A stretch of 64,000 nt of DNA, taken from positions 864,001 through 928,000 of the forward strand of contig CP103031.1 of the NCBI GenBank assembly GCA_024752435.1. Reading direction: 5' to 3'. The notes under the pieces were generated by a model that had not been told where the DNA came from, searched no databases, and worked only from the letters and a program-made list of their open reading frames with translations. Positions 32,853-45,392 of the stretch are shown one piece after another (position 1 is the first letter of the stretch; each line of letters starts with the position of its first letter). Both the position numbers and the translations under genes were made by a program. Source of the stretch: Allantophomopsis cytisporea (lineage: Eukaryota > Ascomycota > Leotiomycetes > Phacidiales > Phacidiaceae).

Positions 32853-34138
32853 GGCTTTTAGGACTCGTTGAATTGTGTCTGAATCTAATGATCGGTTTGA
32901 TGAGATGGCGTTAAGGGTCATAAGACTTTTTTTTTTATATGTGATTGACTAAATGAATGAAACTAGATTACTATGTATAGACTTCATGAAGAAGGTGACT
33001 GTTATTCTGGCAAATACGCGTACTGGTACGACTTCCTGTATAAGTAGACGTACCTGAAGTAGAGTCATGTTTGATTGTTATATCTAAAATAAATCAGGAT
33101 GCAAAGTGCAATGTGGAGTCACTTACAGACCGTTGTAGATAGTATCCTCTGTACTTTATATAGTTATTACATGAGGCAAGTAGTTCATGACATCCTACGA
33201 CTTTGTGTACTATAGAGTAATTCAACTTCCATCTCTTGCTATCATCGTTTCAAGAACTACAATACCTACTATTTGAAACAATATGATGAAACTACGTGCA
33301 ATCACAGGATCTGTTCCAAGACTTGAAGTAGTGGATCCTTGAGATTTGATCATTAGTAAAGAGGGATTTAGCAGGGTGGTTTCAGAAGACGTTTGTATGA
33401 TTTGAGTGAGTAGAGCATCGACAAATAGCCAATATTAATTTGTAGCTTGGTTTGGAGCACTCAAAATAAAGTGGAAATTGGAAAACGATATACATCTAAG
33501 ATTTGGTGATTTACTGTGCTTAAAATGTTGAGGTAGGGTTACAAACTGCCACGAAAATTCGAAAGACAATGTTAACGAACAAAGAGCAGTTGCTACTCGA
33601 TTTATTGTTGAAAGTAAAATGATGTTGGTTAGACATTTCATGAGAATAACTGAGAACAAGTGAAAAACAAATCCAACATATTCATCTTCCAAAATCATGG
33701 TGTTAACAGCAAACAGTACATCTTAATAACAATCTTTCCTCGAAATTAGTATAACTTTCTTATCGGCCAATTGTACAATAAGATTGGACCCTTTCGTTTT
33801 CTTTGAACGCATTTCCTTCGAGCGAAGATAGTATGCCTCAAGGCACTCATTTCATCATATGGCACAATAGATAATGAATTACCCTTTATTCTAGAAATGT
33901 TTTGGGAGAAAATATGGTGATCAACAAAGAAAACTTCGGTGAAGTATTCTCCAGCCTCTCTAATCGTGTATATAAAAAGAATTGAAGGTCGACTATTTAT
34001 TCATTTTCCCAGAGCGTAGTTATTATTCGGTAGGTTCATTCAGAAAGTGTCGCCAAAGTCGGCGAAAAGTTGAAATATATCCTCAACCACCAACCACCAC
34101 AACGAAAGGGAAAAATGGCAAAAATAAATTATTAGATC
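32853..34138. other. AT-rich intergenic region
   Basis: About 1.3 kb, strongly AT-rich, with no supported frame. It ends at the tRNA 3' side. Confidence 0.5.
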
Positions 34139-34210
34139 AGGTCGCGCCCGGAATCGAACCGGGATCTAAAGAATCAGAATCTTTCGTGATAACCACTACA
34201 CTACGCAACC
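34139..34210 (-). tRNA. tRNA-Gln (anticodon CUG)
   Basis: Read on the minus strand from 34210: acceptor stem GGTTGCG pairs with CGCGACC (one T-G wobble), D-arm with TAGTGTAGTGG (A box), anticodon stem AAAGA/TCTTT enclosing loop TTCTGAT with anticodon CTG, and T-arm GGTTCGATTCC (B box) closed by CCCGG/CCGGG-type pairing. No intron. The CCA end is not encoded, as expected in a nucleus; base 34139 is the discriminator. Confidence 0.95.
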
Positions 34211-36487
34211 GTTGAAGATATTTACAACCTAAATAGACTTATGATGAGCCTGTGTGCGCACTGACATGGAAAGTTGAAGAAAATTTCTGCAAAGTGTAGA
34301 TTCCACACAAAACGGTAGGGATTGGCTGGCCGTTACCCACAGAACCCACCCAATATTAGGTACTAGGATTTCCTAGATGGATTATGGTACGGTCTCCTAA
34401 AATCTCTTGATTTCTTAAGCCTGGCACCTCCTCTCCAATAATGATTCGAATAACTTAACAATATGTCTTCCTCGCTGGTAAATCCAACTGAATCTTGGTA
34501 CAAACAATCCCTTTGGGCAATCAAGAAGCATGAATATTATTGAGCATAGTTGATCCAGATAAGAAGACAACGATGAAGGACCATCTCAGGTGGAAAACAG
34601 AACCATGTTTAGGTAGAATATTGATTTGGTTGTCAATATCTCGAAAGAAATCCATCGTAAATAAACAGGAAACCTAGCAGAAACCCAATATTCTTGTTCC
34701 TGATCAGCTCTTAGTCTAATATTTGCATAGTACTTAGCAGCTTTACATATATCAAGTTCAAGTTTCCTCGTACTCGTCGTAACATTGCTGGCAGTCCAAG
34801 TAGGCTGAGATTAGTAGCCGCAAGAAAGGCCTTTGGCACTTCTTCATCCTCTTGACTTGACAGTTTGCAACTTGTTCTCTGCTTTCTTTCTTTGGATATC
34901 AACATGAATACCCGCCCAGTTGTCTTTTCCTGGCAAGTCAACCCTCACATAATCTGCTCTGTATCAGCTATCTACTGAAGTTCCAAGTAATGAAGAGAAT
35001 ACTTGCTTGGATTGCTCTTTACTCCGTTTGATCTTTCTTGCTGAAACTTCTTCTCAGAAGGATAGTACACAAGAACCACAGAAGGAAATGTATGCGCTGA
35101 AAAGCAACGCTTGCCAGCCTATTGGATACTCTTCTAAAGATAGAGTAGGGGTTTGATCGCACAGCAGTACAAGTTGTCGATATAAGAGTAGATGTAGATA
35201 TATGATACGATTCAGACAGTTATTTGGATAATATTTATCGACTGGTAATATGACAGATTTTTAAGCTTGAGAAAAGGAAGAATGCAAAGGTAGGCGGATT
35301 TTCTTTTCCTTTCTTTCTTTCTTTTTCCGTCATGAGAGCCTCTTTCATGACAATGAGGATGACTTGCAGAGAAGTTGCTCAGGCCATGCCAGCAGTCCCT
35401 GACTACTTTAATCCATGGGAAATGGGACTGTGGACTGTAATGCGATCGTGGCTTTGGATGCAACAATCCGACCCAAAGAATTTTCAATGTTATTGCTTCA
35501 TGCCCTTCCTTAGAAGTAAAAACCACCCGGGTTAATACTCGGCATTAGTGCTGGCGAACGTTATCATAGAAGTCCCCCTTAGCTACCCTGGAGCAAGAAG
35601 ATGGTTTTTTTTGATAATGGAACCGGTTTTATCTCACTCTTTACAAAAATTTGACGGACTCAGAATGGATGGGCATAGGAGACTTTTATACGTGTTGTGT
35701 GATGTTTACAGAACTCAGAATGGCAGTTTCACAAGTCGCCTCTCTTGGTGTTGAGCTGATCTAAACACCAAGGTCTATTGCGTATTGTATCTGGAAAGCC
35801 TTTTTCAAAGACTCTGAGTCATGCATCATATTATGGCGTTGTAATAATTTGGCCGTTGGCTTCCCGGGTGACGCATGTTCCCCTTAATCATACAAGTCAT
35901 CGGTATTAATCAGCGTCGCGGCCACCATCATTGCTGTTGACATTGTCAATGTATCACACAAAACTCCTTCTCTTTCTTATGCTACGCATAACGTCTCTCA
36001 CTTTCAACCAACAACCTCGCATTTCACTCTCTTGACACATTGACCCCCTCAATACTAGAGCCAAACAACTACCCTAAATAGTAGTGAGCACAAACAGAGA
36101 CATTCAAGAACTACAAAGCATCAAAACAGATTTCTACGAGCCTCTACGGACTGTTGCATCTTATCTTAATATGGTAACCCCGCAGTACAACAGATTAGAG
36201 GTTAGTGAATCCCCATTGAGATGTGTAATTTGCATTAGGTAAAAATATATGGAACTTTAACGAGCCCAACCTCAACTCCACTTTATTCACTGTTATGGGT
36301 ATTAGGCCATTGAGCATAGTTTGGGATTTCCTTGTGAATTTGGAGATGTATTAGGGGAGGCGGGTCCACCGTTAGCTATGGCTTCATTTTGTTTTTCACC
36401 TTGATACTGGATATAGTTTTTACTATCAGAAGATTTAAACTTATTGAGTAGAAAATTCGCTCAGCTGATATCTCTAATCCGTTCTGC
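34211..36487. other. long intergenic region, no gene seen
   Basis: About 2.3 kb. Contains a CTTT-type microsatellite at about 35304-35328 and several short frames (34711-34941, 35212-35526, 35332-35535, 35548-35754) without splice support or protein-like composition. Confidence 0.5.
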
Positions 36488-37579
36488 TCACAATTCTTCA
36501 ACTGGCATCTCACTCTTCGTCACACTACCAGCAATCAAGTCCAACCATTTTGCAAGTCTAAACGAATGTCAGTGGAGCCATATTCACCAGTCGTTCCACA
36601 TACCTATATCCTGCTCTCGCAATTTGTAGTTCAATAACAGGAACAGCCTCTTGGAAGTAGGTGCCATTCAATTCCTTCCCCTGCACGCCCTCAACTCCAC
36701 TGGGAAGCACAGTCGTGCAGACATATGCGTTTGCCTCCCGAGCCCAAATCAAGCTCGAATTAACAGGATCCGATAGCTCGATGCCTTCCAGCCACCCCGA
36801 AGCTACAGATTCGTAGGATCCACTTTTGATGCTGGCTGTTAACGACTTGGCCCATTTCTCTGCGTCCGCCAGTGAGTAGCCTCCGACAATCTTCTCGGGC
36901 ATATTCGTGTCCCAAATTGCATGCAAGTTGAAGACTGCGCCTGTGAAGTTTACGGGAATAGTGTTGCCTCCCAAGTCTAGGTTCTCATCATGGAGGGGCT
37001 GGTGGATGTCACCGAGGAACTTGGGTTTTGTTAGTTCTATGAATAAATTGTTTCTTTATGGGCTCCTTACATGTACGACAAACTAGCGAAGTCAGTACTA
37101 ATCTTCAATCATTAAGCATGTCTCTCACCTTCGCAGCGATGTCTCGCTCTGAAGAAACGAGAGAAGTATTTAAAATTCTCGATGTCTTGACGTATTAGTT
37201 TTCATCAAGGCTACATTTCTTCCGCCAAGCAACATACATAGTTCTTGATGGCACCGACAACGCATCCTTTTTCCCCACAATCTCGGGAATATTGGACACC
37301 ACAGCTCTCGGGAGGGTTATCATTGGCATCAATGAAATGGAATGCAGCCGAGTATCGTCCATCTTTGGTGTATCGGAAGGAATCGGCCCACGTTGCTACA
37401 TTTGCCAAGTAGGAGGTGGTGGTGTCGTTGAGGATATTTTGAAAGAAAGTCTTCGTCCCCGAAGTCACGAAATTCTGGGCAATATATGCTACGGTCTCGT
37501 GACCGAGAGCTCCCCATGCATGAGAGGGCGGTACCGTTGAGAGAACCGCGAGAAGGCAATATAAAGAATGAAGCTTCAT
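36488..37579 (-). CDS. secreted S1/P1-type nuclease with a 12-nt microexon
   Basis: Exons 37579-37238, 37185-37129, 37082-37071 (12 nt), 37019-36604, 36557-36488; 298 aa. Signal peptide 1-21 ends just before Trp22, the mature N-terminal residue whose amino group binds zinc in S1/P1 enzymes. Other ligands by spacing with P1: His27, the Asp in A-T-W-A-D-S, the His in F-H-F-I-D, His137 (microexon), Asp141 and His147 in H-F-L-G-D-I-H-Q-P-L-H, then H-A-I-W-D. The enzyme cleaves single-stranded DNA and RNA and 3'-nucleotides extracellularly with three Zn ions. The microexon encodes F-V-V-H; both flanking introns (46 and 51 bp) have normal signals and phase 0. Length is normal for the family. Confidence 0.94.
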
Positions 37580-38822
37580 CTCGAAATGGGGTGATCTATG
37601 TATGTATTGAGGATCGACGAAGAAGAGATGATGGATGAGCTGGAATTCGTACCAATAAGGGTTTTAGTCTACACGATATATTCAAGTCACACAAACCAGC
37701 TTTTGAAGGAGGTTGGAGATACACAAACCGGGGTCTAATGGAAGCTGAAGATGCACCGACCAATTCGGCAATTGGCGCCCTATGTGATACGTACCCAAGC
37801 AGACACACATAGAGACGTGAGACGCAGTGTGATAGGCTGTTTGTTGGTGTTTGTGTATCAGTTGTCTCAGCGATGAGCAAGAGATTCTCCTTCTTAGGTC
37901 CCGTGACCACTCACCACTCACCACTCACCACTCATCTTTCAGGTACCAGCTATATATATATATATACAAGTCCTACATACATATATATGTGTATGTAGGT
38001 AGAGTATGGCACACCGGTCTTGAGTTGCACAGGCCAACCATGCAAGGGCCTCCTCAGGCCTATGTGTTATTCGTTGCACAGATTCAATGAAAGTTTGCGT
38101 ACCAAATGAAGTACATATGAAAGAGAGCTGCCTCGCTCACGTCAACCTTTTCTTCATCATCAATGTATAAATCAACGTGAATCTCGACGTCTCCAAGACA
38201 ATTGATCTTTCAATCCTCGTGCGCTGGCAATGATCGAGAGATAATGCAAACTACGCATCATCCGTCCATAGGATGGATTGTCGCTGACAAGACAATGTAA
38301 CCCCGGATCTCCAAGAACAGCATAAAAAGCGCATTCGGTGCCACTATCTGCGGGGCAAGCCCGTTGTTGTGGTCGATATCAAGCCACTCGCTCATACTCG
38401 TACTATCCATAGAATACTCATGCGCATCCTCATGACCGCAGTTAAGTATTAAGCCTTTTCTAGACTCCTGTTTGTACGTCAAAGGCTCACCCTTGGGTGC
38501 GTGACTCATTATTACCATCGTCTTTCCTTCTTTGCTTCTCTTTCTAAGTAGTTCACCAAATGAGTTGTATCGGAACTCGGTCGGCGACCATATTACCTAT
38601 GAATTGTTGAGCGGGTCAGTGCGAATATTTATCAACGAGCACGCAACCGACTCAACTTTCCCTAGTGAGAAATCTCATGGATCTATGATAACAGTCCTTG
38701 ACTCAGATTCCTGGAACCCCCTGCACGCATCGATGTGCCCTGACTTGACTTACTGCAATGAATTGTTCTACGTCTGCGGCAAACGTTTTATTTTCAATTG
38801 AAAAGGTCAGTTGATCGACATC
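37580..38822. other. intergenic, nuclease and transporter promoters
   Basis: About 1.24 kb between divergent genes. It contains a short TA microsatellite (about 37951-37965) and TATATGTGTATG repeats next to it. Frames at 37851-38090, 38258-38518 and 38532-38801 are not supported as genes. Confidence 0.45.
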
Positions 38823-40837
38823 ATGTCTTCTCATCGCTCTGCGTCCGAAGCCACGGAGCGCACGGCGTTGCTAGAGGCTGTCAATGATCAGCCTTATCAC
38901 CATCGCGATGAGTCTCCAAACGAAGCAATAGACGATACCGAGTTGCTGGGAGCCGATATCAACGACAATGACTTCGATCTTATGCTATCAAAGTCGGTCT
39001 CCTACTCGAGTGGTCTGGGATTAGAGCCCGAGTCACAAACAAGATCTATGCTTCAAGGTCCGCGCAAGTACAGCACAGGAAGACGACGTCCCAGCTTTGC
39101 AAGCGTTACCAGAAGTATATCCCGTGGCTCTCGCGGTGCCGACGAAGAGACGATTGAAGAAGCAGTGGAAGAAGAGGAGGACTCGGAGTCTAAATCGCCA
39201 TTCTTGGGTGGAGTGAGCGTCGTCCGCTTCTGGTTGATTTTTGGGGTTATTCTAGCCAACTATTTCGTTGCTTGTTTCGATTCTACAATCATGGCCTCCT
39301 CGCATCCTGTAATTACCTCGTATTTCCATTCCTCAAATAGCGCATCATGGTTGTCAACTGCGTTCCTTCTTACGTCCACTGCTTTTCAGCCACTGTTTGG
39401 TCGTTTGTCAGACACCATTGGCCGCAAAGGACCCTACGTTTTCACACTATTTATATTCTTCATTTCGACAGTATGGTGCGCTCTTGCTCAATCTATGACC
39501 AGTTTTATTCTAGCGAGAGCTTTGTGTGGATTAGGCGCCGGAGGCATGATGGTTATGGGTTCGATTATCACCTCGGATCTCGTACCGATTGAAATCCGAG
39601 GTGCGTATCAGTCATACATAAACATCATTTTTGGTATAGGTTCCTCTTTGGGTGCGGCCACTGGAGGTGCAATCGCAGACAGTCTTGGTTGGCGATGGGA
39701 GTTTGGCATACAAGTGCCATTCATCTTGTTGTGTCTGGTCTTAGCTATAATGTTCACGCCAAGTGATCTTGGACTGGGAGAAGGTGTCACTAAGCAAGGT
39801 CTTTGGGGTGCTATGAAGGTTTTTGATATCAAGGGATCTCTTCTCCTGACGGTATCAATTACATGCTTGATTCTCGGATTGGTATGTCTAAAACTCCAAG
39901 AATTTTATATTCTCACTAACAAAATACTAGAACCTTGGTGGGAACGTATACTCATGGAACCACCCCATAGTTATTACAGTCCTGGTAATCTTTGCCATTG
40001 GAGCTCCTCTCTTCGTATACGTTGAATCAACCGTCTCGCTCCCCATCATGCCCCTAAAGCTGATCCGCCACAACCCTCGAGCGGGCATGATATTCGCCAA
40101 TTTTCTCGCTGCCATCCTCGTCAACGCCATTCTCTTTAACGTGCCTCTATATTTCCAAGCTGTGCTCCTCGAAACTGCAACAAGCTCTGGTCTACGCCTT
40201 GTGATCCCCAGCTTATGCGCTTCGAGTGTCGGCACCGCAACAGGGTTTCTCATCACCTATACACGTCGCTTGCGAATGCCGTTGGTTGCCGGTGCATTCC
40301 TCATCCTCCTAGGTACCATATGTCTGTCTTGTCTGAGAAGGGGATTGCCAAACTGGGTTTACCTGCTTTTCCTTGTTCCTTCTAGTATGGGTCAAGGATT
40401 CCAGTTCCCGGGCACGTTTATGGCGATTTTAGCTGTTAGTGAACAGAAGGAACAGGCGGTTGTAACTTCAACATTGATTCTATGGCGATCTTTGGGAATG
40501 GTGCTAGGTGTTGCCTTGTCCAGCTTGGTGGTGCAGAATGCCCTCTATAAATATCTGGAGGAATTCGTCACAGGTCCCGATAAACAACAGGTATATTTTC
40601 CTTCTCCTAAAGATTTTGAGACGAAGTTAACTTGTGATTGTGTGCTTTCAGGTAATCGAAAGCGTTAGAAAATCGGTACAGTCGATTGCTACTCTACCAT
40701 CTGCATACAGGGAGCAAGTCATTGAATCGTATGAAGCTGCATTGCGTTTGACTTTTATGACAGCGGTGGGATTAGCTGTTATCATGGTTCTGATCATATT
40801 GCCTGTCAAATTGCCTAGACTTGGGAAGCGATCCTAA
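38823..40837 (+). CDS. MFS transporter, 14-helix DHA2 / vacuolar basic-amino-acid type
   Basis: Exons 38823-39881, 39931-40590, 40652-40837 (introns 49 and 61 bp), 634 aa. A ~130-residue acidic cytosolic N-terminus includes E-R-T-A-L-L (14-19), an acidic dileucine signal of the kind that sends proteins to the vacuole. About 14 hydrophobic helices follow. MFS motif A is G-R-L-S-D-T-I-G-R-K in the loop after helix 2, with D-S-T-I-M-A-S-S-H in helix 1 and an A-R-A-L-C-G-L-G-A-G-G motif B. The layout matches yeast Vba-type vacuolar amino-acid transporters and related drug/H+ antiporters. Substrate not determinable from sequence. The ATG at 38823 is preferred over one four codons upstream. Confidence 0.92.
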
Positions 40838-41206
40838 TTATGTGCAAGTCGAGTTTTTTTTCTTTTCCAAAGTTAGATTAGTGAACCTCTTCATTGATGT
40901 GTTTAAATCATAGCTCAGTTTGCTTGCTTTGATTTTCTTCACTTTGCTCTGGTTAACGTTATACTTCTCTGAGTATTCGATGATAGATCACCGGACCTTT
41001 AGCATAGTACGTGTGCTTTCCATAGAGCTATTCCATATTCATCAGCAAAGTAGAAAAGGGGAGTCATATAGTTAGTAGGCGCTATACACACTTAAGTAGT
41101 CATGAAGATACGGTAGTTGTGTATGAAGGTAACACTTGAGGGGAATGAGTGAATAGAACTGTGACCAAGTCTGATTGCTTAGTATGCTTATCTCTATATG
41201 CTAAAA
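40838..41206. other. intergenic between convergent genes
   Basis: A 369 bp AT-rich spacer holding both 3' ends; no feature seen. Confidence 0.5.
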
Positions 41207-42169
41207 CTACTTATCTCTACCTAATCTCTCAGCATCATCTTCTACAAGTTCATACGCGGGTCTGAATTTCTCTCCCTTTGCTTCACCATCTCTCACCTCG
41301 CCCGCCTTGAGTGCAGGATTGGGGTGCGTATCGGTAGTACCCCCAAGAGAAGTATAGCCCTGATCGTACAGTGAACAATACGGGATATCCAAATGACGTA
41401 TAAACTGCGTTCTTGATCAGCATGGCTTCAACAACCAAATAACAACAAACACTTACAGCCCAAATCTCAGCATAATGCCAGTCAATGACAGGATGAATCC
41501 GCATAAATGACGGCCACCCATGGTCCGTCATGTCGAAATGCGTAAGCTTGCTACCATGCGGATCTGTCCGCCGCGTCCCCACCATAATCGCTTTGACATT
41601 TGGCTTGTCCCGGAGATACACCTCGAAGGCCTCCTTCATTGGTAGCGCATAGTGCGCCAGATCCAGCTTGTACTGAGTGGTACTCGACGCGACAAAAGTA
41701 TCTACCTCGTCAAACGGGTGCGGCGACACGATGTACACAGACTGCAAGGCTGTAGGTAGCTGATGAGGTGTGCTGGGAAGCGCTGCGAGGAACAGAATCA
41801 GGAGCACCAGGCAGTCTTTTCCACCGTTGTACGATAAGGATATTTCGTCAAGGCTGCGGAAGTCAGCGGCGTTCTTGCGAGGAATGTGGAGATGGGGGTG
41901 TAAGTGGCGTCGGGCGCATCGCTTCGCCATCTGGGGACAACGTACCTATACCGTTGCAACGCATCGCCAATGACCTGCAGCGCCTCTGCGGTCTGCCTTT
42001 GCACTGCTTTCAGGATTTCGGATTGCACATCCTCGGCGAGAAAGGCGTGGATGCGACGCGCGATGTCGATACACAGAGTTTCCAGCGACGATGATGGAGT
42101 GGCAGTAGTGGGAGTAGCCGACGTGGTGGTGGCATTGATGACTACTTGATCATCGGTACCCTTGGGCAT
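41207..42169 (-). CDS. fad1: FAD synthase (FMN adenylyltransferase)
   Basis: Exons 42169-41946, 41853-41457, 41404-41207 (introns 92 and 52 bp), 272 aa. A PAPS-reductase/PP-loop fold: L-S-Y-N-G-G-K-D-C-L-V-L-L (81-93) is the nucleotide-binding loop. V-G-T-R-R-T-D-P-H-G and the R-I-H-P-V-I-D-W segment match eukaryotic FAD synthases (yeast Fad1), then Y-C-S-L-Y-D-Q-G-Y-T-S-L-G near the C-terminus binds flavin. Converts FMN and ATP to FAD in the cytosol. The N-terminus is low-complexity Thr/Ser. Only the ATG at 42169 is available; upstream codons are not ATG. Normal length for fungi. Confidence 0.95.
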
Positions 42170-42726
42170 CTCGTAGACTTCGATATTCGCCGTCCATGCG
42201 AAGATACAAGCAAAGCTATCCAAAGATGTCTTCTTGCCGCTTGTCAATTGTTTGGAAGGACAGCTTCGCCCTGCTTACAATACCTTACGGTACTTTCCCT
42301 TCTACCTAGATAGCTCCGAGGGTCGCACGCTGTCGACCTGATAAGCGAGTAGTGGGGGCTGGATAAGAACGTTGCGGTAGTTCGGCTGGCTTCCACTGTC
42401 GATCCTTGCGATTTGGGGGTCTAACGCTCCTAGATGAGGGATCCTCTTATACACATATCTATAATAAATGACAACTCTTGCAATTGATCTTGAATCGAAT
42501 GTTGTCTTCACATAGAATATATACGATACTCAATCTTTGGTTGCCACGTATATAAAATGGACTGACTACTGGGCATACCACAAATATTTGCTTTTTGGAC
42601 GGCTATTATCTTGGCTGGTCAAAGCACACGCTCAAACTTTCATCACATGTGCTCCATATATGCATCCTGGGGTATTGAATGAATTCCAAAGATATCGCTA
42701 CACAAGACTCCACTTTTATGTCATAA
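42170..42726. other. intergenic, no gene seen
   Basis: A 557 bp spacer between two minus-strand genes; promoter of the FAD synthase gene and 3' end of the Dbp4 gene. Confidence 0.45.
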
Positions 42727-45186
42727 TCAACCCAAAAGACCAGCTGCGAGAGCTTCAAGATCCTCGAGAGTTTCTGGCTCATCTGCTGCTTCAATAACGC
42801 GTCCCTTACGGCCTGCAATCTTCTTCTTGTCCTCTTCTGGATCATCCTCAAACCACTTCTTTGGCCTCTTCGCAGGTCTGTCGTCCTCTTCATCTTCATC
42901 CTCGTCGTTACCCAGTGGCAAGTCCCTAAGTAGTGCAAGTGGATCTTCGTTATCCCCTGTATCAAATAATGCAGGAGCTTCATCGCTATCCTCAGCATTC
43001 TCTGCTGCTTCTCTTGCCTTCCTCTTTTCACGCTTCTCTCTCTTCTTCTCCTTGGCCAGCTGCTTGTCATCCAAATCTGCTTCCCGAACTCTTTCAGCTT
43101 CTTCCTCCAAGAACTTGGCCCTCTGAGCCTCCGCTGTACCGCGCTTGCGGAAGTCCTCCTCATCTTCAAGCTCGTAAATCTCGTGGGCTTCTCCATCCTC
43201 ATCGAATACCAGCTTGCTACCGTGGCCCTTGAGTTTAAGAAGTGCTTTCTTAGACTTAAGCAGTTTCTCACGTCTTTTGGAATCGATAATAATTGGCTCT
43301 TTCCCAATACCTTCGATAATCTTTGGTTTGGGTCCTCCGGCGGCAATTCCAGTAGCGTCATCTGCATCCTCCTCGCCGACTTGATGAACTCTCTTGACCG
43401 CGAGGAAATCGTCATCCTCATCAGCATCGGCATGCTCATCAGCAACTTCTCCGTCACTACCAAGCATCTTATTGTAGTGTTCTGACAAGACGTTCTGATT
43501 ACGTCGCTCAAACATACGATCGTACTTGGTTCTGACTTCCTCCTTCTTGCTCTTCTTCTTGGCCTCTCCTTCAGCCTCACTATCGTCATCGCTAGACAGC
43601 AATGCAGCTCTAGGTGCGTTCTTCAGCTTCTTGGCGTCATCACCCTTTTGGAACTTGATCTTTGGTGCACCAGGTAGACCCATGCTTGCTGCGAAGCCCT
43701 CTAGGTCAACCTCGTTCAGCTTGAAGATTTCCTTATCCTTCTGTACGAAAATAGATCGTGTATAGCTGACGAAGGCTTTCTGACCCAAATATTTGAGTTC
43801 TGGGTCCTGGAAACACATATTTTGCAACTGGTTTTTGATGCTTTGTTGCTTCTTCTGCCGCACGTTGATCTTCTGAATAGGAACCTTCTTTTGTTCTAAG
43901 CGTTTCAGCATCCCCTCTTCTTCACTGGGATCCAAGAACAAGACTGCTCTACCGTCTCGCTCGTATCTAGCAGTTCTTCCAACACGATGAATGTAGGTAT
44001 CGGCGTCTTCCGGGCAATCGAGCTGAATAACCCAATCAACAGCTGGGAAATCCAAACCACGTGCTACAACATCGGTCGCAAATAAACATGAATTTTTCGA
44101 AGAGGAAAATTTTGAAGTGATATCGAGTCTTGCTGTTTGCTTTTGACGACCATGAAGATGTAACAACGGAATACCAGGTTGAAGATGGCGGAAACTTTCG
44201 TAGACAAACCGAACCTGTTTTCCCGACGACAAGAAAACTATGATCTTTGCTTTAAGGTTGGCGCGAATGAAGCTGAAAAGTGTGTCAAGCTTATCAGCGA
44301 GTGGTGTAATGATGTAATGTTGCTGTAAGGTGGAAGGTGTAGCACTTGATGCCGCCTCATGTACAGCGACGTATTCTGGATCTCGAAGGCTCAATCTTGC
44401 AAGATCTGACACCTTCTTCGTTTGCGTTGCACTGAAGAGCATTGTCTGTCTCTCTTTCGGTAAATGTTCCAAGATGGCATCCACGGAGGTCTGGAAACCC
44501 ATATCCATAATACGATCGGCCTCATCCAGTACGAGCATTTGCAAGTGATCGACCTCAAAAGCAGCCGTCTGATCCATATGCTGGAGCATGCGGCCGGGTG
44601 TACAGACTAGAATGTTCATCCTTCCCAATCTTTCACGTTCTTCCTGCAAACTTCGTCCTCCAATAACTAGGCCTGCTGAAAATGTATGGTATCTACCAAT
44701 CTTGCGTAAAACCTCGAAAATCTGAATTGCAAGCTCTCGAGTTGGCGAGATAATCAGTGCTCCTAAGCCATCCATTTCGGTCCATCTTGCGCGGTATAGG
44801 TTCTCTAAAACAGGTACCAGAAAGGCCAATGTTTTTCCGCTTCCAGTCTTTGCGGCACCGAGAATGTCGCGGCCTTTAAGCGCAAGTGGAACAGCTTTCG
44901 ATTGAATATCGGTCAATGTTTTGAAATGCGATGCTTCGATACCATCGGCGGTCTTTTGCGACAGAGGTAGCTGCGAAAACTCCTTGATTTCCTCACTTTT
45001 AATGTCCTGATATAATGTCAATGGATGATCATTCCAATACTAAAGTTAATAGGTACTAACGAGTTCTTCGACGGCTTTCTGTAGTTTTTCATGATCTTCC
45101 ACTGCACGCTTTCGTTTTAATGTCTTCGCATCTACCTTCGGCCTGCCTGCAGAACCGCCTTTACGTTTCGTAGTTGGCGGCGCCAT
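42727..45186 (-). CDS. dbp4: DEAD-box RNA helicase Dbp4 (Hca4)
   Basis: Exons 45186-45061 and 45006-42727 (intron 54 bp), 801 aa. The basic N-terminus is followed by F-S-Q-L-P-L-S and the Q motif, Walker A A-K-T-G-S-G-K-T (94-101), P-T-R-E-L-A, T-P-G-R, D-E-A-D-R-I-M-D, S-A-T-Q-T, then the second RecA domain with A-T-D-V-V-A-R-G-L-D and H-R-V-G-R-T-A-R. The Q-T-K-K and S-Y-x-R-S-I features and the long charged tail fit Dbp4 (human DDX10). A nucleolar helicase needed for U14 snoRNA release and early 18S rRNA processing. The C-terminal third is coiled, Lys/Glu-rich, with several acidic Ser patches likely to be CK2 sites. Head to head with the Dbp10 gene. Confidence 0.96.
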
Positions 45187-45392
45187 TTTACTTTGCCCTT
45201 TGAAATTCCGGTTGTGATAATTGTAAAGGATAAGCCAGCTGGGGAAGTTTTTGGGCCAGCCAAAAATTTAAGCGAAGGCGGTGTAAATCCCTATCGCAAA
45301 AAGTTCCAGACGATAATCTTCCAAGCAGATCAAAGGTAGGCCATCATCGACCTCTCCGAACCACGAGAAATTCAAAGGAGACGGAATTTAAG
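45187..45392. promoter_or_regulatory. bidirectional promoter of Dbp4 and Dbp10 genes with RRPE-like box
   Basis: Only 206 bp separate the start codons. AAAAATTT at 45262-45269 matches the core of the ribosomal-RNA-processing element (RRPE) known from yeast ribosome-biogenesis promoters. The match is direct; its function here is inference, since short AT-rich matches are common by chance. Confidence 0.4.

Noticed and set aside
33982..34215. Plus-strand frame of 77 codons
   Set aside because: It reads antisense through the tRNA-Gln gene and has no protein-like features of its own.
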